A stretch of DNA of 37,146 bases from Lachnospiraceae bacterium. Its GTDB lineage: Bacteria > Bacillota > Clostridia > Lachnospirales > Lachnospiraceae. The notes beneath the pieces are model-generated. The model had not been told where the DNA came from. It saw only the letters and a program-made list of their open reading frames with translations, and did no database searches. Below, piece after piece: positions 8,222-16,916 of the stretch (positions are counted from its first letter, which is position 1; each line of letters begins with the position of its first letter). The stretch is taken from contig VSND01000046.1 in NCBI GenBank assembly GCA_009774145.1, positions 1-37,146 on the forward strand, given 5' to 3'. Made by a program: the position numbers and the translations under genes.

Positions 8222-9802
8222 TTATTCTCCGCTCGCCCCGTAGTTTGCCAGAACGCGCGCAGAAGGATCATCCACGTTGCAGCCTTCCCACTCTTTGTTC
8301 GGCATCCAGAAATCAACGATCATCTCACTCTGTCCCGGATAGTATTCTTCAAAGATCTCCCGGTAGAGCAGGGACTCTTTCGTAAAAGGAACTGCGTGGG
8401 AGTAGTTTTGGCATTTCGTTTTGTATTCTTCTTCTGTATAACAGCCGTCTGCATATTCTTTCAGATAGTCCACCATGGAGTGTCCGACCGCATCTGAAAA
8501 GGCGGCTTTTTCGCGCCACAGAATCTCTTCCGGAAGATAATCTCCGTCTTCAAAAGCATGGCGAAGCAGATATTTTCCTTTCTGATAGATATTCATCTTC
8601 ATTCGGGGATCCACAGACATTACATAGTGCACAAAATCCAGATCACCGAACGGAACCCTCGCTTCCAGAGAGTTGACCGATATGCAGCGGTCTGCCCGGA
8701 GCACGTCATACATATGTAATTCCCGGACTCTCTTTTCGGATTCTTTTTGAAATTCTTCTGCAGACGGCGCGAAATCCGTGTATTTATAACCGAACAGCTC
8801 ATCCGAAATCTCCCCGGTCAGTATGACACGGATATCCGTCCGCTCATGAATGGCTTTACAGACCAGATACATTCCGATGCTTGCACGAATCGTTGTAATG
8901 TCAAAGGTGCCGAGAAGCTCAATCACGCTGCGGAGCGCATCCAGCACATCCTCTTTTGTAATCATAACTTCTGTATGTTCGCTTCCAATATGTTCCGCCA
9001 CCTGCTTTGCATATTTCAGGTCTATGGCGTCTTCGCTCATTCCGATCGCAAATGTCCGGATCGGTTCAGAACTTTTCTTTGCCGCCACGGCACAGACAAG
9101 GGAAGAATCCAGTCCTCCTGACAGAAGGAAGCCGACTTTGGCATCCGCCACCAGCCTTTTTTCAATTCCCGCCGTCAGCTTCTCCCGGATCTTCCTGCAC
9201 ACGGTCTCAAGGTCATCCCGGCATACGGTATCCGCTTTCGCAATGTCCAGGTAACAGATAAACGCTCCGTCCCGGTAATAATGTCCCGGCGGAAACGGCA
9301 TGATTTTGCTGCACAATCCCACAAGGTTTTTGGCCTCGCTGGCAAATACGATCACGCCGGCCGAATCATACCCGTAGTATAACGGACGGATACCGATGGG
9401 ATCTCTTGCCGCAATATATTCCTGTGTCTTCCCGTCATAGATGATGCACGCAAATTCTGCATCCAGCATGCGGAACATGTCTGTACCATATTCCTCATAC
9501 AGCGGCAGCAGAATCTCACAGTCCGAATCACTTTTAAAAGTATATTTATGTAAAAGGGTCTGTTTCAGCTTCTCAAACCCGTAGATTTCCCCATTGCACA
9601 CCACATAGTTGCCGTTTAAGGCAAACGGCTGCATGCCGGACGGGGTAAGCCCCATGATTGCAAGCCGGTGAAAGCCAAGAAATCCTTTTCCGGTATCCAC
9701 GATCCGGCTGTCATCCGGCCCTCTGGAAATGGTCCTCCGGAAACCCTTCTGAAACGTTTCCAGATCAGCACTGCTGTCACAGTATCCCATAATAGAACAC
9801 AT
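8222..9802 (-). CDS. asnB: Asparagine synthase, glutamine-hydrolysing
   Basis: The enzyme makes asparagine from aspartate, ATP and glutamine. The 526-aa protein begins Met-Cys-Ser-Ile-Met-Gly-Tyr. Removal of Met would expose the catalytic Cys2 of the class II glutaminase domain (residues ~2-190), where GPDDSRIV and CNGEIYGFEKL are visible. The synthetase domain holds the pyrophosphate loop LLSGGLDSSLVCAV. The frame stays open upstream to 10000, but that start would bury the nucleophile. GGAGGAG sits seven nt before ATG 9802, so the shorter start is correct. It is the first gene of the asnB-carAB-glnA-ANTAR operon and is preceded by a promoter and a hairpin with a T-tract. Confidence 0.96.
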   Translation of the reverse strand: MCSIMGYCDSSADLETFQKGFRRTISRGPDDSRIVDTGKGFLGFHRLAIMGLTPSGMQPFALNGNYVVCNGEIYGFEKLKQTLLHKYTFKSDSDCEILLPLYEEYGTDMFRMLDAEFACIIYDGKTQEYIAARDPIGIRPLYYGYDSAGVIVFASEAKNLVGLCSKIMPFPPGHYYRDGAFICYLDIAKADTVCRDDLETVCRKIREKLTAGIEKRLVADAKVGFLLSGGLDSSLVCAVAAKKSSEPIRTFAIGMSEDAIDLKYAKQVAEHIGSEHTEVMITKEDVLDALRSVIELLGTFDITTIRASIGMYLVCKAIHERTDIRVILTGEISDELFGYKYTDFAPSAEEFQKESEKRVRELHMYDVLRADRCISVNSLEARVPFGDLDFVHYVMSVDPRMKMNIYQKGKYLLRHAFEDGDYLPEEILWREKAAFSDAVGHSMVDYLKEYADGCYTEEEYKTKCQNYSHAVPFTKESLLYREIFEEYYPGQSEMIVDFWMPNKEWEGCNVDDPSARVLANYGASGE

Positions 9803-9854
9803 AATAAAGCTCCTCCATATTGTAAGATTTTCAGTTTCCCTGTCCGTTGGGCAC

Positions 9855-9898
9855 AAAAAAAGACACCTTCCACGTAAAAACACATGGAAGACGCCTTT
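9855..9898 (-). terminator. Leader terminator / putative attenuator of the nitrogen operon
   Basis: On the minus strand AAAGGCGTCTTCCATGT pairs with ACGTGGAAGGTGTCTTT, a continuous 17-bp stem counting G-U pairs, closed by a six-nt loop (GTTTTT). It runs directly into seven T residues. It lies downstream of the asnB promoter and about 57 nt before the asnB ATG, so operon transcripts must read through it. The loop lacks the A1/G4 pattern described for classical ANTAR target hairpins, so the regulator that opens it is not clear. Confidence 0.75.
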
Positions 9899-9914
9899 GT
9901 CTGTTCCGTTTTGC

Positions 9915-9943
9915 ATTGTACGCCAGACGGCATCATTTGTCAA
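9915..9943 (-). promoter_or_regulatory. Sigma-A promoter of the asnB-carAB-glnA-ANTAR operon
   Basis: TTGACA (9938-9943, minus strand) and TACAAT (9915-9920) are 17 bp apart, near-consensus. The expected transcript start is around 9908, only about ten nt before the stem of the leader hairpin. Confidence 0.82.
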
Positions 9944-10021
9944 GTCTCTGGTGAAAATTTTCCGGAGCCTTGTGTCCGCGGGGGTACTTTTCACACTCAC
10001 GCCGGTGTTCAGCCAGGGGGC

Positions 10022-12358
10022 TCAGGTGTACAAAGTATCCATGGTCTGAATCCGCTTTGACGGTCCATAGAGAGATACCGCCGTGGATATGCAAAGCAGC
10101 GCCAGCACTACCAGAAGCTCCGCCGCCGGTATCCTCCACGGATCCCCCCACCGGGAAGTCACCATGATCTGAAACAGGAACCGATGAAGCAGAAGGCCTG
10201 TTGGTACGCCGGACAGGATTCCGAAAAACAGGTAAGCGCCTGCTTCCGTCGCCACCATCCTGAGAATCTGGGTCCGGCTCATGCCAATGGCGTACAGGCT
10301 TTTGTACTGTCCCATCCGTGCAGACACGCTCATGGACATGCTGTTGATGATATGAAACGCCGAGATCATAAGGATCAGAATCAGAAACCCGTACAGAAAC
10401 AGCAGAAAAGCGTAATATGCGCCCATGACTTCCATGTTGCTCTGGCGCCGGTCAGAAAACAGGACGCTGTCTTCTGCCAGAGCCCGCAGCTCCTGTGCAT
10501 CCTCGTCCGTCGTCCCGCGCCGTACCTGCACATCAATGATCGTATATCCATTTTCTCCGGTCAGCTTCTGAAACAGCTCTTCCGAACAGAATACGGTCTT
10601 TGTACCTGGTTCTTCATCAAAGGGATGGCTGCCGACAACGCCCGACACCGGCAGCTCCCATATCCCGCTTCCGGTAAAAAGCGTGATCCGGTCTCCGGGA
10701 TTCAGTGAACCGGTCTCCTGACGGGACACCAGAACAGAACTGCCCTTTAAAATCTCCTCCGTCGTACCGGCAGACAGTTCTTTCTTTGCCCACCGAAGCT
10801 GATGCTCTTCATAAGAGACCAGCATGACGTTTCCCTTCTGTCCGTTCCATTCCGCCTCTACTTCATAAGCAAAACTCCTCCCATAGACCCGTTTCACTGC
10901 CGGATGCGCTTCCAGCTTCTCTGCCAGTTCCGGTGAAACGGAACAGGTGTGATCCGGACTGATAAATGAAAGATCCGGCGCTTCGGGGCGTAAAGGCGTT
11001 AATGCATGGTCCATGAAAGCATGGAGGGTACAAAAGGACAGAAACAAAATGATCCCAAACGCAAAAGAACCGGACATGAGCAGAAGATTCTTAAGGCTGC
11101 CCTTCGCATGATGGAAGCCAAGAGTCGTTTCTACAGGAAGCCATTGGGGATTCACTGCGCGTTTTGCCGCATACACGGTTCCCGCATTACCGGAGACAGC
11201 GGTCAGCGGAGAGACTCTCGAAGCTCTCTTTGCCGGAGCACGGGCTGCCAGCAGCACGGTCAGAATGCCGATCACGGTACCTGCTCCGATTCCGATCCAG
11301 CTGATGCCGAAAACCGGCAGTTCTCCAAAAAATCCGGAACTGATGTAACGAAGCAGTGCACAAAGTCCCCAGATGACCACGGTACCCGCTAAAAGTGCGG
11401 CAGGAACTGCCGTTTTGCACCATCCAAGGGCTTCTTTTCGGACATATTTCGCCACCTGTCCGGGTGTGGCGCCCAGACACCGCATCACTCCGAAAAATTC
11501 CGTCCGCTGTGCCACACTGCTGTTCAGGCTGCCGGTAATCATCAGGATGCCTGCAATTGCCACCAGCACCGCAATCACCGCCACCACCAGATAAAGCTGC
11601 ATCAGGTAGGTATCGTTACTCTGAAACCGCAGCCCCAGAAGCATGGCATTCTGCCCCACCTGCTCTTCAGAAAGTCCCATCTGTTCCACGATTGTCCGGA
11701 TGGCTTTCTGAATCCTGCAGAACGGCACGAACTGCACATAGAGCACACTGTCCGTTCTGTCCGGTTCTCCATAAAGAAACGTATTCCGGAAGGTTTCCAG
11801 ATTGACAAATACGCCGAAAGCATCCGCCTCCGTCAGCAGAGCTGTGGTATGGAAAAACCCGCTGATTGTAAAGACCAGCGTCTTCCCCTCCGGCGAAGTG
11901 ATCGTAATCTCATCTCCGACCGAAAGATTCAGGCGTTTCTGAATGCTGTCGGAGCATACAAGGTCCGTTTCCCCTTTCGGAAATTTTCCCTCCATAATCC
12001 GGGCTGCCGGCAGCATCTCCATCAAAGCTTCATCAAACCCGCAGATGACCGTCTGCGTACCTTCGATCTGCCACCCTTCATCCAGCCGGTAGTTTCTCAC
12101 ATCATACTGGGCGCCTGCCTCTACTTCCGGTCTTGCAGCAAGCATCGCTGCCTGTTCATCGGAAAGTCCCTTAAATGCGGCATGCCAACTTCCGTCTTTC
12201 TGGATTGCCTGGATCTCCTGGCTCCGGATCGACATATCCGCCATGCCAAAAAGTCCCATGATCAGAAATACCGATAAAAAAATACAGATCCTTGTCATGC
12301 GGCTCTGTTTGACGTTCACCTTCGCCTGAACGGCGACCAGATCCAGATATCTTCTCAT
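10022..12358 (-). CDS. ABC transporter permease, FtsX/MacB-like, duplicated
   Basis: The membrane component of an ABC system for peptides, lipids or antimicrobial resistance, 778 aa. An N-terminal helix near residues 25-45 is followed by a large extracytoplasmic MacB-type domain. Three helices follow around residues 255-370, with the FtsX-like RCLGATPGQVAKYVRKE loop. A second copy then appears: a helix near 425, an external domain, and three C-terminal helices with the matching YAIGMSRTQILRMVATE loop. Its ATG overlaps the ATPase stop as ATGA. This size with a paired ATPase and an upstream two-component system resembles bacitracin/lantibiotic-sensing modules, but its single extracytoplasmic domain layout is MacB-like and the substrate is unknown. 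Confidence 0.9.
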   Translation of the reverse strand: MRRYLDLVAVQAKVNVKQSRMTRICIFLSVFLIMGLFGMADMSIRSQEIQAIQKDGSWHAAFKGLSDEQAAMLAARPEVEAGAQYDVRNYRLDEGWQIEGTQTVICGFDEALMEMLPAARIMEGKFPKGETDLVCSDSIQKRLNLSVGDEITITSPEGKTLVFTISGFFHTTALLTEADAFGVFVNLETFRNTFLYGEPDRTDSVLYVQFVPFCRIQKAIRTIVEQMGLSEEQVGQNAMLLGLRFQSNDTYLMQLYLVVAVIAVLVAIAGILMITGSLNSSVAQRTEFFGVMRCLGATPGQVAKYVRKEALGWCKTAVPAALLAGTVVIWGLCALLRYISSGFFGELPVFGISWIGIGAGTVIGILTVLLAARAPAKRASRVSPLTAVSGNAGTVYAAKRAVNPQWLPVETTLGFHHAKGSLKNLLLMSGSFAFGIILFLSFCTLHAFMDHALTPLRPEAPDLSFISPDHTCSVSPELAEKLEAHPAVKRVYGRSFAYEVEAEWNGQKGNVMLVSYEEHQLRWAKKELSAGTTEEILKGSSVLVSRQETGSLNPGDRITLFTGSGIWELPVSGVVGSHPFDEEPGTKTVFCSEELFQKLTGENGYTIIDVQVRRGTTDEDAQELRALAEDSVLFSDRRQSNMEVMGAYYAFLLFLYGFLILILMISAFHIINSMSMSVSARMGQYKSLYAIGMSRTQILRMVATEAGAYLFFGILSGVPTGLLLHRFLFQIMVTSRWGDPWRIPAAELLVVLALLCISTAVSLYGPSKRIQTMDTLYT

Positions 12359-13038
12359 GGCTGCATCCCTCCCAGATCCTGAAGCTGTCCGTCCCGAACC
12401 CTGAATACCCGGTCCACAGAAGAGGTCAGCTGCATATTGTGGGTGATCATCAGCACCGTCTGCTGATAATGTCTGGATGCCTTCAAAAGCAGATCCATCA
12501 CATCCTGGCTGCTTCTGGAATCCAGATTTCCGGTCGGTTCGTCCGCCAGAACCAGCATGGGCCTTGCAATCATGGCCCGGCCAATGGCAACCCGCTGCTG
12601 CTGCCCGCCGGATAACTGACCGGGCAGATGGCGCCTCCGATCCTGAAGCCCCAGAATCTCCAGCAGTTCTTCCACTCTCTCCCGCTTTGGTTTCTGATGA
12701 TCCAGAAGCAGCAGAAAGATCATGTTCTGTTCCACGTCCAGTTCCCCGATCAGATGAAAAGACTGAAAAATGAACCCGATATTCCGCCTGCGAAACAGAG
12801 TGCGCTGATTTTCCTTCATACCGAACAGATCCGTCCCGTCCATCCGGACGCTTCCGGATGTGGGCGTATCCAGTGCTCCAATGCAGTTTAAGAGCGTGCT
12901 TTTCCCGGAACCGGACTCTCCCACTACGGCCGCAAACTCTCCCCTTTTCATGGAGAACGACACATTTTGAAGCGCTTTCACAGCAGTCTCGCCGGTTCCG
13001 TATACTTTACAAAGCTGTTGTACCTGTAACAGTTCCAT
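12355..13038 (-). CDS. ABC transporter ATP-binding protein, LolD/MacB type
   Basis: The cytoplasmic ATPase partner of the large FtsX-like permease encoded downstream with a 4-nt overlap. The 227-aa protein contains Walker A GESGSGKS, the signature LSGGQQQRVAIGRA, Walker B LVLADEPTGNLD and the switch His in LMITHN. The LDTPTSGSVRMDG segment and overall length match the MacB/LolD/BceA group. I chose ATG 13038 (MELLQVQQL) because the protein family begins there. An open extension to 13122 adds 28 residues without family resemblance and would overlap the promoter. The Shine-Dalgarno is modest (GGAAGG and CAGG upstream). Confidence 0.93.
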   Translation of the reverse strand: MELLQVQQLCKVYGTGETAVKALQNVSFSMKRGEFAAVVGESGSGKSTLLNCIGALDTPTSGSVRMDGTDLFGMKENQRTLFRRRNIGFIFQSFHLIGELDVEQNMIFLLLLDHQKPKRERVEELLEILGLQDRRRHLPGQLSGGQQQRVAIGRAMIARPMLVLADEPTGNLDSRSSQDVMDLLLKASRHYQQTVLMITHNMQLTSSVDRVFRVRDGQLQDLGGMQP

Positions 13039-13140
13039 GGTATAATACCTGCCTTCCTTTCTTTCCTGCAGCCGGACTGACGTTTCCCTGATGCCTGCCG
13101 TCTGTCCCGCAGACTGCGTCAATCCGCTGCCTGTAGAAAA

Positions 13141-13194
13141 ATCATAACAGGTCCTGCTTACGTTTCGGTGAAAGGAAGCTTACGGTTTCGTAAG
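13141..13194 (-). promoter_or_regulatory. Promoter and probable response-regulator operator of the ABC transporter
   Basis: A -10 box TATGAT (13141-13146, minus strand) has no good -35 box at 17 bp. Instead a perfect inverted repeat CTTACG-gttt-CGTAAG spans 13179-13194. A related TTACG-TTTCG copy begins at 13158, 22 bp away, or two helical turns. Such direct repeats over a poor -35 are typical of activation by OmpR-family response regulators, and one is encoded just upstream. The assignment is inferred. Confidence 0.55.
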
Positions 13195-13334
13195 GTTTTC
13201 CCGTATAAGATTTTTATCTGTCCATCAGGCCGTCCCTGATTCCATTCTTTGATTACCGCTTCCCGTTCGCTTAACAGTTCCGCTATTTTATGATTCAGTT
13301 CCGAAAGTTTTAATTCAGCGCCGTTTATGGAAAC
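13158..13334 (-). other. Start-less 59-codon open frame, possible gene remnant
   Basis: Immediately after the histidine kinase stop, a frame stays open for 59 codons without ATG, GTG or TTG. Its translation is hydrophilic and helical, including LSELNHKIAELLSEREAV, and ends KLPFTET. It looks more like genuine coding sequence than random DNA and could be the tail of a lost gene. It also overlaps the putative operator repeats. No family was recognised, and 59 open codons alone is weak evidence. Confidence 0.25.
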
Positions 13335-13338
13335 TCAT

Positions 13339-14562
13339 TTACATAAAATTCATGGAAAATACGGTCCCTTCTCCCGGCACGCTCCTGACCGTCAATGTTC
13401 CGCCCTGCCCTTCCATGATCGCTCTGGCAAGGGGCAGTCCAAGTCCCACGCCCTGACGGTCGGAGGAACGGCTGCTTCTGTAGAACCGCTTGAAAATATG
13501 ATGAAGTTCCTCCGGCAGAATCCCGCATCCGTTGTCTGCCACCGACAGCCGCATCATGACCGGCGAATGTTCCCAGAAGATTCGAATCACGCCGCCTTCT
13601 TCCGTATGGTCCAGTGCATTTTTGAGCAGATTCCCGGCAGCCTCCGCCGTCCATACCGGATCACACCAGAGGCACTCTTCGGGATCGCCCTCCACCTGAA
13701 TCTGTTTTCCCTCCTGTTCTGCCCTTGCCCGCAGGCATTCAGCCGCGCGCAGTACAAGCTCCCGGACCGGGATCCTTTCCTTCTCAAACAGTATATTTCC
13801 GGCATCCAGCCGGACGATCTTCAAAAGGGACTGGATCAGATCCTCCATCCGAAGAAGAGACTGCATGGACTTTTCGGAAAAAGCCCGGACCGTATCCGGG
13901 TGATCCGGCTCTCCGGCGATGATATCCGTATACAGATTCAATGCTGCCAGCGGCGTCTTCAGCTGATGGGAAATATCCGATATAATATTTTTCAGAAATT
14001 CTCTGGAGGCACGTTCTGATTCATACTGCACCTTCAGCGCTCTGGAGAGCTGATCAATGGAAGCGAACAGCCGGCAGATCGTTCCCTGCTGGTCCCCCAT
14101 GGGAAGATGCTCTGTAAAATCTCCCTCTGCATAGTGCTCCACCAGCTCAGTCGCTTTTGCATACAGGCGGTCCAGCTTTCCCATATACCAGGCAGCCAGA
14201 AAGAGGACCACTGCACCGAATACAGCACCCGCAGCGGCCTTCTGAAACATATGGGAAACCGCCGCTGATCGGATAAGCGGAAAATACAGGGGGGACGTAT
14301 GTTCTGAATGTCCCATCTGCAAAAGGAGCATTTTTCCGTCTTCTGTGACTTCCGTACCGGAGCATACCGCCGCAATCTGTGCAGGTGTCAATCCTTCCGC
14401 AAGAAGCGCCGAGACCATCTGCTTTTCCCGCAGCAGAATCAGATCTCTGGAACGGACCAGATCCAGGCAGCCGGAAAACAGCAACAGAAACAGCATGGCC
14501 AGACAGATCGCTGACAGATATCCAAAATACTGCCGATTCTGCCGGTACAGGAAAAGGTTCAT
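13339..14562 (-). CDS. Sensor histidine kinase
   Basis: The membrane sensor of a two-component pair, 407 aa. One helix lies near residues 13-33, followed by a short ~100-residue external loop. A second helix (AVFGAVVLFLAAWYMG) leads to a HAMP-like region. The dimerisation box is SDISHQLKTPLAALNLY with the phospho-accepting His. The ATPase motifs are NLLKNALDHT (N), DNGCGI (G1) and RSSDRQGVGLGLPLA (G2). The start at 14562 has GGAGG upstream and overlaps the regulator stop as ATGA, which rules out the longer start at 14580. The ABC genes downstream and the repeats at 13157-13194 suggest it controls that transporter. Confidence 0.94.
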   Translation of the reverse strand: MNLFLYRQNRQYFGYLSAICLAMLFLLLFSGCLDLVRSRDLILLREKQMVSALLAEGLTPAQIAAVCSGTEVTEDGKMLLLQMGHSEHTSPLYFPLIRSAAVSHMFQKAAAGAVFGAVVLFLAAWYMGKLDRLYAKATELVEHYAEGDFTEHLPMGDQQGTICRLFASIDQLSRALKVQYESERASREFLKNIISDISHQLKTPLAALNLYTDIIAGEPDHPDTVRAFSEKSMQSLLRMEDLIQSLLKIVRLDAGNILFEKERIPVRELVLRAAECLRARAEQEGKQIQVEGDPEECLWCDPVWTAEAAGNLLKNALDHTEEGGVIRIFWEHSPVMMRLSVADNGCGILPEELHHIFKRFYRSSRSSDRQGVGLGLPLARAIMEGQGGTLTVRSVPGEGTVFSMNFM

Positions 14563-15263
14563 ACCGCATCCTCCTTCCACTGATATCCAAATCCCCGGAC
14601 GGTCAGAAGATATACCGGACGGGAAGGTTCCTCTTCAATCTTCTCCCGAAGCCTCCGGATGTGAACCGACAGTGTATTGTCATCCACAAAGCTTCCGCCG
14701 CTGTCCCAGAGCGCATTTAAAAGGACCTCTCTGGTCAGAACCCGTCCCTTATTTCTCAGAAACAGGCAGAGCAGGCGATACTCCATGGCAGTCAGGGAAA
14801 GCAGCTCCTCTCCCTTCCATACGCGGTTTTCCGCCAGACGGATCTGAATCGGACCGGAACGTAAAACGTTTTCCGGCTCCTTTTCCTTCTGTGTGTTACT
14901 GCGTCTTAACAGCGCACGGATTCTGGAGCACAGTTCCCCCATCCGAAAGGGTTTGGTCAGATAGTCATCCCCGCCGCTGTCCAGCCCCCGGATAATATTC
15001 AGTTCCTCATCCGACGCGGTAAGGAACAGAATCGGTGCCTGATTTCCGGCCGCACGAACCTGCTCACAGACTTCATATCCGGTTCCGTCCGGCAGCGTCA
15101 CGTCCAGAAGCAGCAGATCATAAGCAATGTTCTTTTCCAAAAGCGCTGTCTGGGCTTCCCGGACGGTCCGTGCCACGTCAGTACGGTACCCCTCTCTTTC
15201 CAGCATGTAAACCAGTCCGTCCACCAGACTGATGTCATCCTCCAGTAAAAGCAGCCTGTTCAT
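14559..15263 (-). CDS. Response regulator, OmpR/PhoB family
   Basis: A DNA-binding transcription factor, 234 aa. The receiver domain occupies residues 1-115, with the acidic pair ED at 8-9, the phospho-acceptor Asp54 in LLLLDVTLPDG and the conserved Lys in LTKPF. A winged-helix output domain covers residues ~135-230 (MEYRLLCLFLRNKGRVLTR, then VHIRRLREKIE and TVRGFGYQW). It is preceded by GGGGG seven nt from the ATG. It lies 22 nt after the MATE gene and overlaps the kinase start. The likely target is the ABC transporter promoter with TTACG repeats. Confidence 0.95.
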   Translation of the reverse strand: MNRLLLLEDDISLVDGLVYMLEREGYRTDVARTVREAQTALLEKNIAYDLLLLDVTLPDGTGYEVCEQVRAAGNQAPILFLTASDEELNIIRGLDSGGDDYLTKPFRMGELCSRIRALLRRSNTQKEKEPENVLRSGPIQIRLAENRVWKGEELLSLTAMEYRLLCLFLRNKGRVLTREVLLNALWDSGGSFVDDNTLSVHIRRLREKIEEEPSRPVYLLTVRGFGYQWKEDAV

Positions 15264-15285
15264 GATATCCCCCCTGCTGTATGCT

Positions 15286-16662
15286 TCATTCTGCCTGTTT
15301 CACTCTCTTCTGCTCCAGCTGCCGGAACATCCGAAGCAGCACCACCGTGGCAGCCGCCGCAAGCACCACCTCTGCGGCAAGCTGTGAAAATGCAAGCCCG
15401 TAGAGAGGAAACAGCCAGTTCAGGATATACAGTGCCGGAATCTCCAGAATGATCTTTCGAAGAATGGCAAATACCAGCGATTTCCTTCCCATACCGCATG
15501 CCTGGAAGACACCCACTGCCAGAAAATCCAGACACAGAAACGGCAGTGACAGACATAACCCGTGCAGAAACCGGCTTCCATATGCGACGATACTTTCATT
15601 TTTCATAAACATGCTGATGAAAAAATCCGATCCCAGATAATAAACCGCAGATATCAATGCCAGAAACGAGATGGAGATACCGGCGGAAAAGGTGACTGCC
15701 TTCTTCATGCGCGGCGTATTGCCGCTGGCATAATTGTAGCTGATCAGCGGCATCAGCCCCTGAGACAGCCCCAGTGCCACATACATGGGAACCATATTGA
15801 TCTTCTGGGCAATCCCCATGGCAGCCACCGCATCGGAACCATAAACCGAAGTAAAATTATTGAGTACCGTCATTCCTGTAACATTTAAAAGATTCTGTAT
15901 GGATGCCGGAATCCCGACACCGCAGACACTGACGACAATCGAACGGTTCAGACGGAACATGGAAGGTCTGACGCATACATACGTCTTCCCCCGCTTGACA
16001 TACAGCAGAACCAGAAAATACATGCATGCCACACAGTTGGACAAAAAAGTGGCCAGACCGGCGCCTGCCGCACCCATATTCAGACCCTGCGGCAGGATAA
16101 ATACCGGATCCAGTACAATATTCAGAAGGCACCCGCTCATGGTTCCGATGCTGGCATGAAGAGAAGAGCCCTCTGCCCGCACCAGATAGGCGAAAACCAC
16201 ATTTAAAATGGCAGGAACTGCACCGCAGGTAACTGTCCATTTCAGATATTCTCCTGTGGCTGCAGCCGTCTGTGCATCCGACCCCAGAATCAGCAGAAGC
16301 GGATGGCGAAACATGGTAAACAAAACCGAAAAAACGGCGCCGCTGATGAGTGCACAGTAAAAGCCAAAAGCGGAACTTTTGTATACGGTATCATAATCCT
16401 TACTTCCCAGTGCCCGGCTCATCATGCTGGAACTTCCGATGCCGAACAGATTATTGACGGCATTAAAAGCCAGCAGTACCGGAGCTGCCAGCGCTACTGC
16501 CGCATTCTGTACCGGATCATTTACCATTCCTACAAAATAAGTATCTGCCAGATTGTAGATGACCATGACCAACGAGCTGATGATAGTCGGCACGGACATG
16601 ATCATAACTGCTTTGGGAATCGGGGTCTCTTCAAATAAAACTGTTTTCTGTCTGTCTTCCAT
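15286..16662 (-). CDS. MATE family multidrug/toxin exporter
   Basis: A 458-aa integral membrane protein with about twelve hydrophobic helices arranged as two six-helix halves. The N-terminal motif SVPTIISSLVMVIYNLADTYFVG is characteristic of the MepA-like branch of MATE cation antiporters, which exchange Na+ or H+ for cationic drugs. The second half begins around residue 230 (VVSVCGVGIPASIQNLLNV). The start at 16662 has AGGAAG upstream and a good promoter at 16714-16742. The two-component genes follow within 22 nt, so exporter and regulator genes are probably cotranscribed. The substrate is unknown. Confidence 0.94.
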   Translation of the reverse strand: MEDRQKTVLFEETPIPKAVMIMSVPTIISSLVMVIYNLADTYFVGMVNDPVQNAAVALAAPVLLAFNAVNNLFGIGSSSMMSRALGSKDYDTVYKSSAFGFYCALISGAVFSVLFTMFRHPLLLILGSDAQTAAATGEYLKWTVTCGAVPAILNVVFAYLVRAEGSSLHASIGTMSGCLLNIVLDPVFILPQGLNMGAAGAGLATFLSNCVACMYFLVLLYVKRGKTYVCVRPSMFRLNRSIVVSVCGVGIPASIQNLLNVTGMTVLNNFTSVYGSDAVAAMGIAQKINMVPMYVALGLSQGLMPLISYNYASGNTPRMKKAVTFSAGISISFLALISAVYYLGSDFFISMFMKNESIVAYGSRFLHGLCLSLPFLCLDFLAVGVFQACGMGRKSLVFAILRKIILEIPALYILNWLFPLYGLAFSQLAAEVVLAAAATVVLLRMFRQLEQKRVKQAE

Positions 16663-16713
16663 CCGGATCCTGCTTCCTTTCTGCTTCCTGAAATAGATAA
16701 AGTCATGTTACTT

Positions 16714-16742
16714 ATTGTAGCACGTCTTTGGCTGCTTGTCAT
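16714..16742 (-). promoter_or_regulatory. Sigma-A promoter of the MATE/two-component operon
   Basis: On the minus strand ATGACA (16737-16742) and TACAAT (16714-16719) are 17 bp apart. The predicted start is about 45 nt before the MATE ATG. It is divergent from the tRNA promoter. Confidence 0.65.
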
Positions 16743-16790
16743 TCTGAACCTGAATTTTGCATTTCTTTATATATTTCTTCAAATTTCATC

Positions 16791-16818
16791 TTGTATTTTT
16801 CTACAGAAGTGCTATAAT
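16791..16818 (+). promoter_or_regulatory. Promoter of the tRNA-Val/tRNA-Ala unit
   Basis: TTGTAT (16791-16796) and a perfect TATAAT (16813-16818) with a 16-bp spacer lie ten nt before the first base of tRNA-Val. Confidence 0.65.
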
Positions 16819-16827
16819 AGAATGCAT

Positions 16828-16901
16828 GGAAGCATAGCTCAGCCGGGATGAGCGTTCGCCTCACACGCGAGAGGTCATGGGTTCGAGCCCCATTGCTTCC
16901 A
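16828..16901 (+). tRNA. tRNA-Val (anticodon CAC)
   Basis: A full cloverleaf folds by eye: acceptor GGAAGCA/TGCTTCC, D-stem GCTC/GAGC, anticodon stem TTCGC/GCGAG around loop CTCACAC, and T-stem ATGGG/CCCAT with TTCGAGC. The discriminator base is A. No 3' CCA is encoded. It reads GTG codons. Confidence 0.95.
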
Positions 16902-16916
16902 TTTTTTTCAATAAAA

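Noticed and set aside
9803..10000. Extended N-terminus of AsnB
   Set aside because: It would cross the promoter and hairpin and displace the catalytic N-terminal Cys.
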